A DNA stretch of 13,957 bases from Acanthamoeba sp. SK_2022b (lineage: Eukaryota; Discosea; Longamoebia; Acanthamoebidae), in assembly GCA_027943245.1 (NCBI GenBank), contig JANDJZ010001082.1, positions 1 through 13,957 on the forward strand, read 5' to 3'. How positions within the stretch are numbered: position 1 is the stretch's first letter; each line of letters begins with the position of its first letter. This document shows, one piece after another, positions 1-8,972 of this stretch. Below the pieces are notes generated by a model. It was given only the letters and a program-made list of their open reading frames with translations, had not been told where the DNA came from and did not search any database. Made by a program: the position numbers and the translations under genes.

Positions 1-23
1 TCATCATCAGTAAATCATGATGA
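1..23. repeat. Short inverted repeat at the window edge
   Basis: TCATCAT (1-7) and ATGATGA (17-23) form a perfect 7-bp stem around a 9-base loop. It could be the end of a terminator or an operator for something outside the window. There is no T-tract after it, and a stem this short can arise by chance. Confidence 0.25.
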
Positions 24-348
24 GTACTGACGAGCGCGCATAAATGAGCAGCGAATAAGGCCAAAATACCGTCAAGGTTCGGTAAAGCTCATCGTAACTT
101 TCACTTATGGTAGCTTAAAAATTATATAAAACAAAGTTATAGAGCGAAATCTTCACTCGATTACGGCATCATATGGGCGTTCGCTGCGTTTCATGTGTCT
201 TTATTGTGACACTGAAGGGGCTAAAGTGTTGCGGTGCTGTAATGAGTCTGGCGCGACACATCACCGCAGCTATGGTCTCTGCAATCCACGCACATGGGGG
301 TGTGGGGGATATACGGCGGATTTCTCTATGGGAGGGCGTCGTCATTCT

Positions 349-355
349 GGAGGAG
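349..355 (+). promoter_or_regulatory. Ribosome binding site fixing a TTG start for the receptor
   Basis: GGAGGAG lies 7 bases before TTG 363. This is the only strong Shine-Dalgarno sequence near the start of the frame. It places the start directly before a typical signal peptide, rather than at the earlier in-frame ATG 294, which has no such site and would add an unlikely N-terminal extension. Confidence 0.75.
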
Positions 356-362
356 TTCAATT

Positions 363-3300
363 TTGAAAATCCAAACCATTCGTGAACGCTTGTTGGCAGG
401 CACGATGATTGGCGGCGTGGCTTTGGCGGCTGTAGTTGCGCTGCCCACGGCGGCGATCGTCTTGACGGCGACATCTGCATCTGCTCAAGACTACACCAGC
501 GGCGTTCTGGCTGGTTCGGTTGATGACGCGTCTGGCGCTAGAGTGAGCGGCGCAACTGTTCGTGTGACATCTTCTCAGGGTGCGACACGTACGACTACCA
601 CTGACGCAAACGGCACGTTTCGTGTGCCTGCGCTGCCTATTGGTTCTTACCAAGTTTCGATCGTGAGTTCGGCCGGCAGCGTGACGCAAAGCGTCGCTGT
701 TTCGTCAGGATCCGCCGCCTACGCATTCACTGTTGGATTGGCGTCTGGTCCTTCAGATTTGGGTGATATCGTAGTAACCGCCGCCCGTCGTGTGCAGGAT
801 TTTAACGCAACAGACACCGGCCTCAGCGTAAATGTTCAAGACCTCAGCAATCGTGTTCCTGTCGGCCGCAGTATTAATGCTATCACGCAACTGTCGCCTG
901 GCGCGACTGCACCTGACGCAACGGTCAATGCAAGCGCACGTCGCGGCCAATCGCTGACGGTTTTTCGGGCACGTCGGCCGCCGAAAGCGTCTACTATATC
1001 AGCCTGGTACGTCACGGACCAGCGGAGCTTCCTAGGCTACGCCGAGTTGCCTTTCGATTCGATCCAATCGATTGACGTGAAGACGGGCGGTTATCAGGCT
1101 GAGTATGGTCGGGCGACTGGCGGCGTTATCAGCATTAACACCCGTTCGGGGTCTAACGAGTTCCGCGGTGGTGTCAGCGCCTTCTATACACCGAACTCGT
1201 TGCGCAGTACGCGTGGACTTGCCTACACCCCGGCGGGAAATGGCTCGACTGGTGGTCAAGTTTATAACGCCTATGCTGCCTCTGAGACGAAGGACTTTTC
1301 CGTCTGGGCGAGCGGCCCCATCTGGCGTGACCATATCTTCTTCTTCGGTAACTACAATGCGCGTGAGACTGATACGCGCGGCGGCGTGACCTTCAGTGAT
1401 CCGACTGCCACTTCAGGCTCTCAGGCCCGGGCAACGTCGAACGACCCGCGTTGGCTGGCTAAGTTGGATTTCGTACTGAACGCAAATCACCGGATCGAAG
1501 CTACTGTATTCTCCGATAAGGCAACGACAGACAATCTTTCGTATAACTACACACGTGACGGATTTGTTCGCTCGGATTTGCCGACGTCTTATTCTGAATC
1601 GGGCGGTGTCAACCAGATTTATAAGTATACAGGTGTGTTCACTGACTGGTTCACACTTTCGGCGTTGTACGGTAAAATTGAAAGCAACTACACTGATTAT
1701 GGTGATAGCATAAACAAGGCTGGTGTTCGCGACTATTATACCGGTCGGACTGTTCTTCCCAACGGAACCTATAATTGGGTTACCGACGGTCGATTTGGTG
1801 GCCCAAACAATGGCTTTGGATCAGACGAGCGCGAAACATACCGTATCGATGCTGACTTCTACGTCAACCTCTTTGGGAAACACCACATTCGCGTGGGGTA
1901 CGACAATGAGAATATGACCAGTTCAGCACTGTCGACATATTCTGGTGGCGCTCTCACTACGCACACACAGGTGCTACGACCGCAAACTGTGGCAGTGGCG
2001 TTGGTGGAGTGATGGTTGCATTCAACGCCGTATTTACGCTTCTGAGAAGGTACGTATGAAGCAAACAGTCAGCCTTCTACATCCAAGACTCTTGGGACAT
2101 CACTCAAAACTTTAGTCTGCAACTTGGAGTTCGTAACGATATCTACGACTACAAGAACAAAGTTGGTCAGAGCTTTGTGAAGGTTGACGATCAATGGGCC
2201 CCCCGCGTTGGCTTCAACTGGGACCCGTTCAACAATGGCGTTGATCGTGTGTACGGCTCATTCGGTGACTATTACCTGCCCATCGCCACAAACACTTCGA
2301 TTCGGGCATCTTCGGGCGAAACCTTCGAGGATCGGTGGTTCCAGGCAGTTCGTGACGCTGGAGGTGCTTTGGTGTTGAACCCTGATGGCACGCCTAAACT
2401 AGGTGCTCAGATCGGAGATCCGCGTTACCTTAGCCCTCCTGGCGTGCCCGACATCAAGACTGTTGCAGAGCGCGACCTGAAGCCTATGTTCGAACGTGAG
2501 TTCATCGTTGGCTATGAGCGGAGCTTCGATACTGTCGGATTCGCGGTAAGTGGAGCGCTGGCGTGCGCTACATTAATCGAAATCTCGAAAGTGCCATTGA
2601 AGACACTGCAATAGGTGATGCTGTTTACCGTTATTGCGCGCGTACCAACCAGTTGGCCTTGTGCAACCCTGGTGGTGATACTCCGCAAGAGTTTTCAGAG
2701 CTGTTCCCATACGTTCTGATCAACCCGGGTGACGAAGCAGTTGTGTTTGTGGACCTCCAAGGACACACGTCTGATGAGCTGGGCTACAACCCTCAAACTA
2801 TAACCCTGACGGCCGAAGACTTGGCCTTGCCCAAGGTCAAGCGTGAATATCAAGCGGTCGAGTTCACGTTCAACCGCCCGTTTGACGGTGTGTGGTCGCT
2901 GGCCGGCTCGTATACGCTCGGAAAATCGTTCGGCAACTACGAAGGTGCCATCAAGTCGGACGTTGGCCAGACGGATACGTCACTGACGCAAGACTTTGAC
3001 CATGCGAGCAGCATGATCGGTGCAGAAGGTTACCTTCCCAACCACCGTCGTCATGTCATTAAGTTGTACGGTTCCTATCAAGTGAACGATGTCGTCTCGA
3101 TTGGCGGTAATTTCACTGCTTCGTCGGGCCGCAAATATGGCTGCATTGGCTACGTGCCGGAGTCTACGGATCCCTTGGCACCTTCCATCGGTGGCACACC
3201 GTCGGGTTGGTTCTGCCCGCGTGGTCCGGGTGGTTCGACCATTGTGACGTCTCGTGGCTCACAGGGTGAAACGCCCTGGACATACAACTTCGACCTGAAC

Positions 3301-3516
3301 CTTGCGTTCAATCTGTATCAGTCTGAAACACGCGGTAACTTGGTCGCTACGGTTGATATTTTCAACCTGTTGGACAACGATGAAGTTACACGTGTGGTCG
3401 AACAGGGCGTCAGCCGTGTGCCTGGCCATGAACTGGATGCATCGCCGACTTACGGGTTGGCGCGCACTTATCAAACGCCACGTTCGTTGCGTTTCGGTCT
3501 GCGCTACACTTTCTAG
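363..3516 (+). CDS. Oar-like TonB-dependent outer membrane receptor, frameshifted
   Basis: About 1050 codons of an outer-membrane receptor that would import a substrate using TonB energy; the substrate cannot be told. In order: a signal peptide ending near ASAQ (about residue 42); a carboxypeptidase-regulatory-like domain (about 45-125, with DANGTFRVPALPIGSYQV); a TonB-box-like stretch (GDIVVTAAR); a plug domain (DSIQSIDVKTGGYQAEYGRA, then GGVISINTRSGSN); and a beta barrel ending in the typical aromatic FGLRYTF. This order matches the Oar subgroup. Reading is continuous only if the frame changes: a shifted stretch at about 959-1008 that returns to the first frame, two or more shifts at about 1966-2085 (the first frame stops at 2012), and one near 2548. 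Both sides of each break align in sense with the family, so this may be sequence error rather than a pseudogene. Codon use is less GC-rich than in the genes from 4.2 kb on. Confidence 0.85.
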
Positions 3517-3539
3517 TCTTTTCGGATTGGATATTGATC

Positions 3540-3565
3540 GGGCGGCGAACAATTGTTCGCCGCCC
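3540..3565 (+). terminator. Hairpin terminator after the receptor gene
   Basis: A perfect 26-base palindrome with arms GGGCGGCGAACAA and TTGTTCGCCGCCC starts 23 bases after the receptor stop and is followed by TTAACTAACT. The strong GC stem is typical of a Rho-independent terminator, although the T-run after it is weak. It would separate the receptor from the following small gene. Confidence 0.75.
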
Positions 3566-3651
3566 TTAACTAACTGCCTCACTAGAGCCATTTTGACGGT
3601 TAAGCGTTGCGCTTAATGTGGGGCCGATGCCCGTTTGAATTAAGGAAGATG

Positions 3652-4218
3652 ATGATCAAGACAGTGTCCATTTCGTTGGTGGTCGCATTGGCGACGTCGC
3701 CTTTGAGTGCCGTCGCGCAGGATCAGGATGGTCCGATCGTCACGAACCGCTCGAACGAAAGCGCGGATGCGTTGAGGACGCGGGAAGCCATCGCCTATTC
3801 GAACACGCTGCCGCGCGGGGCGCCGACGCAGGACTATCCGTTGGTGGCTTGGTGCGATGCGTTGGTGACGGGGCATGCGGATCTGGGCGAGACACTGACT
3901 AATCGTTCGCCTGAGGATACGGAACTGGTGCGTCTGGGCCGTCTTGAGGCACAGGATTTCCGCAGCGCCCTGGCGGCGGCTGAACCGCGTCAGACAGCGG
4001 CGTCGAAGGCGACCGCGCAACAGGCGGCTGCTGCGGCCAAGGCGCAGTGGGCGCCGCTGCTGGCCAGTCAGGACGAGGCGGCGCGCAGCCAGTCGTTCGG
4101 CCTGTTCTATGGCCTGCCGGGCCGCTGCGAACACGCGGCGCGCCGCATCCGAAACAACATCACGACGCCGCCCGCGACGCCGGCGGACGTCGGTCTGGAA
4201 GAGCCCGCCGCCAACTGA
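3652..4218 (+). CDS. Small exported protein of unknown function
   Basis: 188 residues, family not recognised. The N-terminus is a signal peptide (MIKTVSISLVVALA, then SAVAQ with likely cleavage after residue 22), so the product should be periplasmic or secreted. The mature part looks mostly helical, with an Ala-rich segment (about 105-145), and has two cysteines (Cys68 in AWCDA, Cys159 in GRCEH) that could form a disulfide. AAGGAAG precedes two adjacent ATGs at 3649 and 3652; the second has the better spacing (5 bases from AGGA), but the first is possible. It lies 135 bases after the receptor stop, behind that gene's terminator, so it probably has its own promoter. Base composition is closer to the GC-rich genes downstream. 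A role with the receptor is only a guess from position. Confidence 0.7.
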   Translation: MIKTVSISLVVALATSPLSAVAQDQDGPIVTNRSNESADALRTREAIAYSNTLPRGAPTQDYPLVAWCDALVTGHADLGETLTNRSPEDTELVRLGRLEAQDFRSALAAAEPRQTAASKATAQQAAAAAKAQWAPLLASQDEAARSQSFGLFYGLPGRCEHAARRIRNNITTPPATPADVGLEEPAAN

Positions 4219-4237
4219 TTGACGCTAGACGACCAGC

Positions 4238-4271
4238 AACGGCGGTCTGAGCTCGCGCTCAGGCCGCCGTT
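4238..4271. terminator. Shared terminator hairpin between convergent genes
   Basis: AACGGCGG-t-CTGAG pairs with CTCAG-g-CCGCCGTT in a 14-bp stem containing one G-U pair and a 6-base loop (4252-4257). It starts 20 bases after the stop of the small exported gene and covers the stop codon (4261-4259) and last codons of the methionine synthase gene on the other strand. It could therefore end transcription from both sides. T-runs are weak on both sides. Confidence 0.65.
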
Positions 4272-4662
4272 TCGCGTGGTGCGGCGTAGGGATCGTAGTT
4301 GAGGATGGGGGACAGCCAGCGTTCGACGACCGCGACCTCCATCCCCTTGCGGCGGGCGTAGTCCTCCACCTGATCGCGGTCGATCTTGCCGACGCCGAAA
4401 TAGTGGCTGCCGGGATGGCCGAAATAGAGGCCCGAGACCGAGGCCGGGGGCGTCATGGCGAAGCTTTCGGTCAGGGCCATGCCTGCGTTCTCGCCCGCAT
4501 TCAGCAGGCGGAACAGGGTGGCCTTTTCCGTATGGTCGGGCTGGGCCGGATAGCCGGGGGCAGGGCGAATGCCCTGATATTGCTCGGCGATCAGGTCGTC
4601 GATGCTGGTGGCCTCATCCGGCTTGTAGCCCCACAGCTGGGTGCGGACTTCCTTGTGCAGGC

Positions 4663-4693
<31 letters not shown>

Positions 4694-4769
4694 CAGCGCC
4701 GTGGCCATGATGGATGAATAGTCGTCGCCTGCGTCCTTGAACCGTTTGGCGATCTCGAGTTCGCCATGA

Positions 4770-4801
<32 letters not shown>

Positions 4802-5661
4802 ATCGCTCATCGGCGACGAAGTCGGGACAGGGCAAGATTCGGTTTGCCGTTCGATTCTTGATCTGCTGGCGGTGGGTGTGGAAGCGGGCGATTTCCTCTG
4901 TGCGGGTTTCGTCCGAGAAGACGGCGATGTCGTCGCCGACGGCGCGGGCGGGCCAGAAGCCGACGACACCCTTTGCCGTGAACCATTTCTCTTCGACGAT
5001 GCGCTTCAGCATGGCCTGGGCGTCATTGAACAGGTCGCGTGCGGCCTCGCCGACGATCTCATCCTCAAGGATCAGCGGATAGCGGCCGATCAGCTCCCAA
5101 CTGGCGAAGAAGGGGGTCCAGTCGATGTGGTTGGCCAGGTCCTGCAGGTCCCAGGCGTCGAACGCCTTCACCCCGATGAAGGACGGAGCGCCGGGCATGG
5201 GCTGGGACGGATCGGGGCGGAAGCGGTTCTCGCGCGCCTGGGTCAGGGTGGCGCGGGCCTTCACCTCCTGGCCGCGGGCGTACTGTTCGCGGATGCGGAT
5301 GTATTCGTCGCGGGTGGCGGCTTCGTTCCTGGCCCGCTCGGTCGGGGACAGCAGGCCTGCGACCACGCCGACGGCGCGGCTGGCGTCGATGACATAGGTG
5401 GTTGAGCCGCGACGATAGGCGGGTTCGATCTTGACCGCCGTATGGGTGCGGCTGGTGGTGGCGCCGCCGATCAGCAGGGGGATGTCGAAGCCGCGGCGCT
5501 CCATCTCGGCGCCGACGAAGACCATTTCGTCCAGCGATGGGGTGATCAGGCCAGACAGGCCGATGATGTCCACCTTGTGCTCGACAGCGGCGTCCAGGAT
5601 GCGGTCGGCCGGGACCATGACGCCCAGGTCGATGACCTCGTAGTTGTTACATTGCAGCACG

Positions 5662-5702
<41 letters not shown>

Positions 5703-6401
5703 CACCGTCGCCATCAGGATGCGGCCCGCCTGTTCGCGGGGCTTGCCGGCCTTTTCGGCCTCCATGAAGGGCTCCAGCCAGGCGACGGCCTGTTTCATCA
5801 CGCGGGCGGATTTCACAACCTGCGGCAGGAACATCTTGCCTGATCCGAACAGGTCGCCGACCACGTTCATCCCGTCCATCAGCGGACCTTCGATGACGTG
5901 CAGCGGGCGTTCGACCGAGAGGCGCGCCTCTTCGGTGTCGGCGTCGATATATTCGGTGATGCCGTTCACCAAAGCGTGCTCGATCCGCTTGCCGACCGGA
6001 GCGTCGCGCCATTTCAGATCGACGACGCGGGCCGCCCCCTTTTCGCCCTTGTAGGTGGGGGCCATGTCCACCAGCCGCTCGGTGTTGGACACATTGGTCC
6101 GCTGCGGGCGGTTCAGGATCACGTCCTCGACCGCCTCGCGCAGCACCGGGTCGATGTCGTCATAGACGGGCAGGTCGCCCGCATTGACGATGCCCATGTC
6201 CATGCCCGCATTGATCGCGTGGTACAGGAAGACGCTATGGATCGCCCGGCGCACCGGCTCATTGCCGCGGAAGCTGAATGAGACGTTCGACACGCCGCCC
6301 GAGACGCGGGCGTAGGGCAGGGTGGCCTTGATGACCTTGACCGCCTCGATGAAGTCGACGGCGTAGTTGTCGTGCTCCTCGATCCCCGTCGCAACGGCGA
6401 A

Positions 6402-6434
<33 letters not shown>

Positions 6435-6923
6435 GAAGCCGACCTCGTTGACCAGGATGTTGTAGGCGCGGGTGCAGATCTCGATCTTGCGCGCGGCGGT
6501 GTCGGCCTGACCGACTTCGTCAAAGGCCATGACCACGACGGCGGCGCCGAAGCGCAGACATTTGATCGCGTGTTCGCGGAAGGCCTGTTCGCCCTCCTTC
6601 ATGCTGATCGAATTGACGATCGGCTTGCCCTGAACGCATTTCAGGCCTGCCTCGATGACCTCCCATTTGGAGCTGTCGATCATCACCGGCACGCGGGCGA
6701 TGTCGGGTTCGGCCGCGATCAGGTTCAGGAAGGTGCGCATGGCGACGACGCCGTCCAGCAGGCCCTCGTCCATGTTGATGTCGATGATCTGGGCGCCCGC
6801 CTCAACCTGCTGACGGGCGACGTCCAGGGCGGCGGAATAGTTCCCCTCGACCACCAGCTTGCGGAATTTGGCCGAGCCGGTGACGTTGGTCCGTTCGCCG
6901 ACGTTGATGAAGACGGGACGCAT
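4259..6923 (-). CDS. metH: Methionine synthase, folate/cobalamin/AdoMet-activation part, frameshifted
   Basis: About 888 codons of cobalamin-dependent methionine synthase without the homocysteine domain, which is the next gene upstream. It binds 5-methyl-THF, methylates cobalamin and reactivates it with SAM. Seen in order: pterin-binding domain (about 1-260, [27 protein letters not shown]); helical cap (about 300-395); cobalamin domain (about 400-530) with DVHDIGKN, whose His412 is the cobalt ligand, plus [11 protein letters not shown] and GGATTS; AdoMet activation domain with [15 protein letters not shown] and [13 protein letters not shown]. The remembered E. coli motif has Cys where this has Gln. 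Around 4803-4856 three small indels break the frame: the upstream frame stops just before 4800 and the next continues from [16 protein letters not shown]. Residues expected from the family ([19 protein letters not shown]) can be traced through the break. It starts at ATG 6923, inside the previous gene's stop (TGATG). Confidence 0.92.
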
Positions 6924-8016
6924 CAGGAAGCCAGCTCGAACGGTTCAAGTCCCGACAGGCGCAGGGCCACAGGGCGTTCCGGGATGGCGCGGGGCTTCAG
7001 CGGAGCGACCTCTTCGGCAACATGCTTGATGTGGTCGGGCGTCGTGCCGCAGCAGCCGCCGACGATGTTGACCAGGCCGGAGGCGGCCCATTCCTCAATG
7101 AAGTGGGCGGTTTCGTGGGGCTGTTCGTCGTATTGACCCATGGCGTTGGGCAGGCCCGCGTTGGGATAGGCGGCGACCAGGGTGTCGGCGACGCGGCTCA
7201 GTTCGGCGATGAAGGGGCGCATCAGGTCGGCGCCCAGGGCGCAGTTGAAGCCGACGGCGAAAGGCTTGGCGTGGCGCACGCTGTTCCAGAAGCCCTCAGC
7301 GGTCTGGCCCGACAGGGTGCGGCCCGAACGGTCGGTGATGGTGCCGGAAATCCAGATGGGCAGGGGATCAAGCCCCTCGTCCTCCAGATCCTTGATGGCC
7401 TTGATGCAGGCCTTGCAGTTCAGCGTGTCGGTGATGGTTTCGATTAGGTAGAGATCGACGCCGCCCTGGTTCAGGGCCTTCACCTGCTGGCGATAGGCTT
7501 CGTACACTTGGTCGAAGGTGACCAGCCGCGCGCCGGGGTCGTTCACGTCGGACGACATGGACAGCATCTTGTTCAGCGGGCCGATGGAGCCAGCGGCGAA
7601 ACGGGGCTTGTGCGGCTCTTTCTCGGTCCAGCGGTCAGCGGCGGCGCGGGCCAGCTTGGCGCCTTCCAGATTGATGTCCCACACAGCCTGCGCGTCCAGG
7701 GCATAGTCATCCTGGGCGATGGTGGTCGCAGAAGGTGTTGGTTTCGGAAATGTCGGCGCCCGCCGCAGAAATACTGGTCGTGCAGGTCGGATATGACGTC
7801 AGGGCGGGTGATGCAGAGGATGTCGTTGTTCCCCTTCATCTGGTCCTTTTCGTTGTAGCCGTTGGCGGTCACGAAGCGGTCGCCGCGGAAGTCGGCCTCG
7901 TTCAGCCCACGCCGCTGGATCATCACGCCCCATGATCCGTCGAGGACCAGAATGCGTTCCTTGGCCGCCGCGTGCAGGGCGGCGATCCGTTCGGGGCGGG
8001 TCAGGGGGGAGGTCAT
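6923..8016 (-). CDS. metH: Methionine synthase, homocysteine-binding part, frameshifted
   Basis: About 364 codons forming the zinc-dependent homocysteine S-methyltransferase barrel, which in E. coli is the N-terminal domain of a single MetH protein. Key features are [10 protein letters not shown] near the start and the three zinc cysteines: one in GFNCALGAD (codon at 7243-7241) and two in [10 protein letters not shown] (7054-7049). These place it in the MetH/BHMT family. The frame breaks twice between about 7715 and 7775. Reading across frames restores the conserved order [35 protein letters not shown], so the gene is probably whole in the organism. Its start ATG 8016 overlaps the metF stop by one base (TAATG), and its own stop overlaps the next start by one base (TGATG), which points to translational coupling and equal amounts of the two halves. 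Confidence 0.92.
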
Positions 8017-8972
8017 TACGCGACGGCCTTGGTTTCACGAACGCCCAGCACGCGACAGATCGCATAGACCAGATCGGCGCGGTTCAGGGTGTAGAAGTGG
8101 AAGTCGCTGAAGCCCTCTTCCTGCAGACGGGCGCAGGTTTCGGCGGCGACCGAGGCGGCCAGCAGCTTGCGTGTCTCGGGATCGTCGTCCAGCCCGTCGA
8201 AATGCCCGGCCAGCCAGTCCGGCACCGACGCGCCGCACGAGCCGCACATCCGCTTCAGGCCGTTGAAGTTCGACACCGGCATGACGCCGGGGATCAGCGG
8301 AATGGTCACGCCCGCCGCGCGCACCCGGTCGCGGAAACGCAGGAAGGCGTCGATGTCGAAGAAGAACTGGCTGACGGCGCGGGTGGCGCCCGCATCCACC
8401 TTGGCCTTCAGCACATCGATGTCGTGGTCGATGGAAGGGCTTTCGGGGTGGCGTTCGGGATAGGCGCCGACCGTGACGTCGAAGCCGCCGATGCGGCTGA
8501 TGGCGGCGGTCAATTCGGTGGCGTTGGCATAGCCGTCGGCGCGGGGCTGATAGGCGCCGCCGATGCCGGATGCGCCGGGCGGATCGCCGCGCAGGGCGAC
8601 GATATGATCGACGCCGATGGTCTTGTAGCCCTCGATGACCTCATCGACCTCTTCGCGGCTGGCGTCGACGCAGGTCAGGTGGGCGGCGGGGCGCAGGGAG
8701 GTTTCGGTGATGATGCGCTGGACCGTGCGGTGGGTCCGTTCACGCGTCGAACCGCCTGCGCCATAGGTGACGGAGACGAAGGCGGGGTTCAGCGGCTCCA
8801 GCCGCCGGATGGCCTTCCACAGATTGGCCTCGGCCTCGTCTGACTTGGGCGGGAAGAATTCGAACGAGACGCGCACCTCGTTACGGTTCGACCCCGCACG
8901 GGCGACGGGGCCGAGCGGCGACAGCAGCAGGGCGCGGGCTTCGGCCAGATTGAGCGGAGCGGGGGAGGCCAT
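8016..8972 (-). CDS. metF: 5,10-methylenetetrahydrofolate reductase
   Basis: 318 residues, intact, the usual bacterial MetF size. This flavoprotein reduces 5,10-methylene-THF to 5-methyl-THF, the methyl donor for the MetH pair downstream. Visible family signatures are SFEFFPPK with the catalytic Glu (E38), VSVTYGAGGSTRERT (about 67-80), HLTCVDASREE, ALRGDPPG with the folate-contacting Asp (D130), and RAVSQFFFD (about 198-206) in the FAD/substrate region. The ATG at 8972 overlaps the upstream stop by one base (TGATG) and lacks a strong ribosome binding site, so translation probably depends on coupling with the upstream gene. It is the second gene of the four-gene operon. Confidence 0.96.
   Translation of the reverse strand: MASPAPLNLAEARALLLSPLGPVARAGSNRNEVRVSFEFFPPKSDEAEANLWKAIRRLEPLNPAFVSVTYGAGGSTRERTHRTVQRIITETSLRPAAHLTCVDASREEVDEVIEGYKTIGVDHIVALRGDPPGASGIGGAYQPRADGYANATELTAAISRIGGFDVTVGAYPERHPESPSIDHDIDVLKAKVDAGATRAVSQFFFDIDAFLRFRDRVRAAGVTIPLIPGVMPVSNFNGLKRMCGSCGASVPDWLAGHFDGLDDDPETRKLLAASVAAETCARLQEEGFSDFHFYTLNRADLVYAICRVLGVRETKAVA

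Larger units (their letters stand above)
1..362. other. Leader region upstream of the TonB-dependent receptor
   Basis: No gene is supported here. The first 170 bases are distinctly AT-rich, with an A/T run around 113-140 that could hold a promoter for the receptor, but I see no clear -35/-10 pair. From about 171 the sequence becomes more GC-rich and would form a leader of up to roughly 200 bases. A 70-codon open frame from ATG 173 overlaps the receptor start in another frame; it has no good ribosome binding site and no recognisable product, so it is not called. No tRNA or known riboswitch fold was recognised. Confidence 0.5.

Noticed and set aside
173..385. 70-codon open frame from ATG 173 overlapping the receptor start
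   Set aside because: It has no ribosome binding site, no recognisable product, and an out-of-frame overlap with the strongly supported TTG start at 363.
363..3516. Receptor as a true pseudogene
   Set aside because: The same kind of indels also hits metH and ettA in this window, one receptor shift is compensated, and the protein is conserved on both sides of each break, so sequence error is more likely, though not proven.
6372..7136. 254-codon plus-strand open frame over metH
   Set aside because: It is antisense to conserved metH sequence, with low-complexity residues typical of GC-rich shadow frames.
7932..8843. 303-codon plus-strand open frame over metF
   Set aside because: It is antisense to an intact, clearly recognised metF and shows no family features; length alone is not evidence at this GC content.
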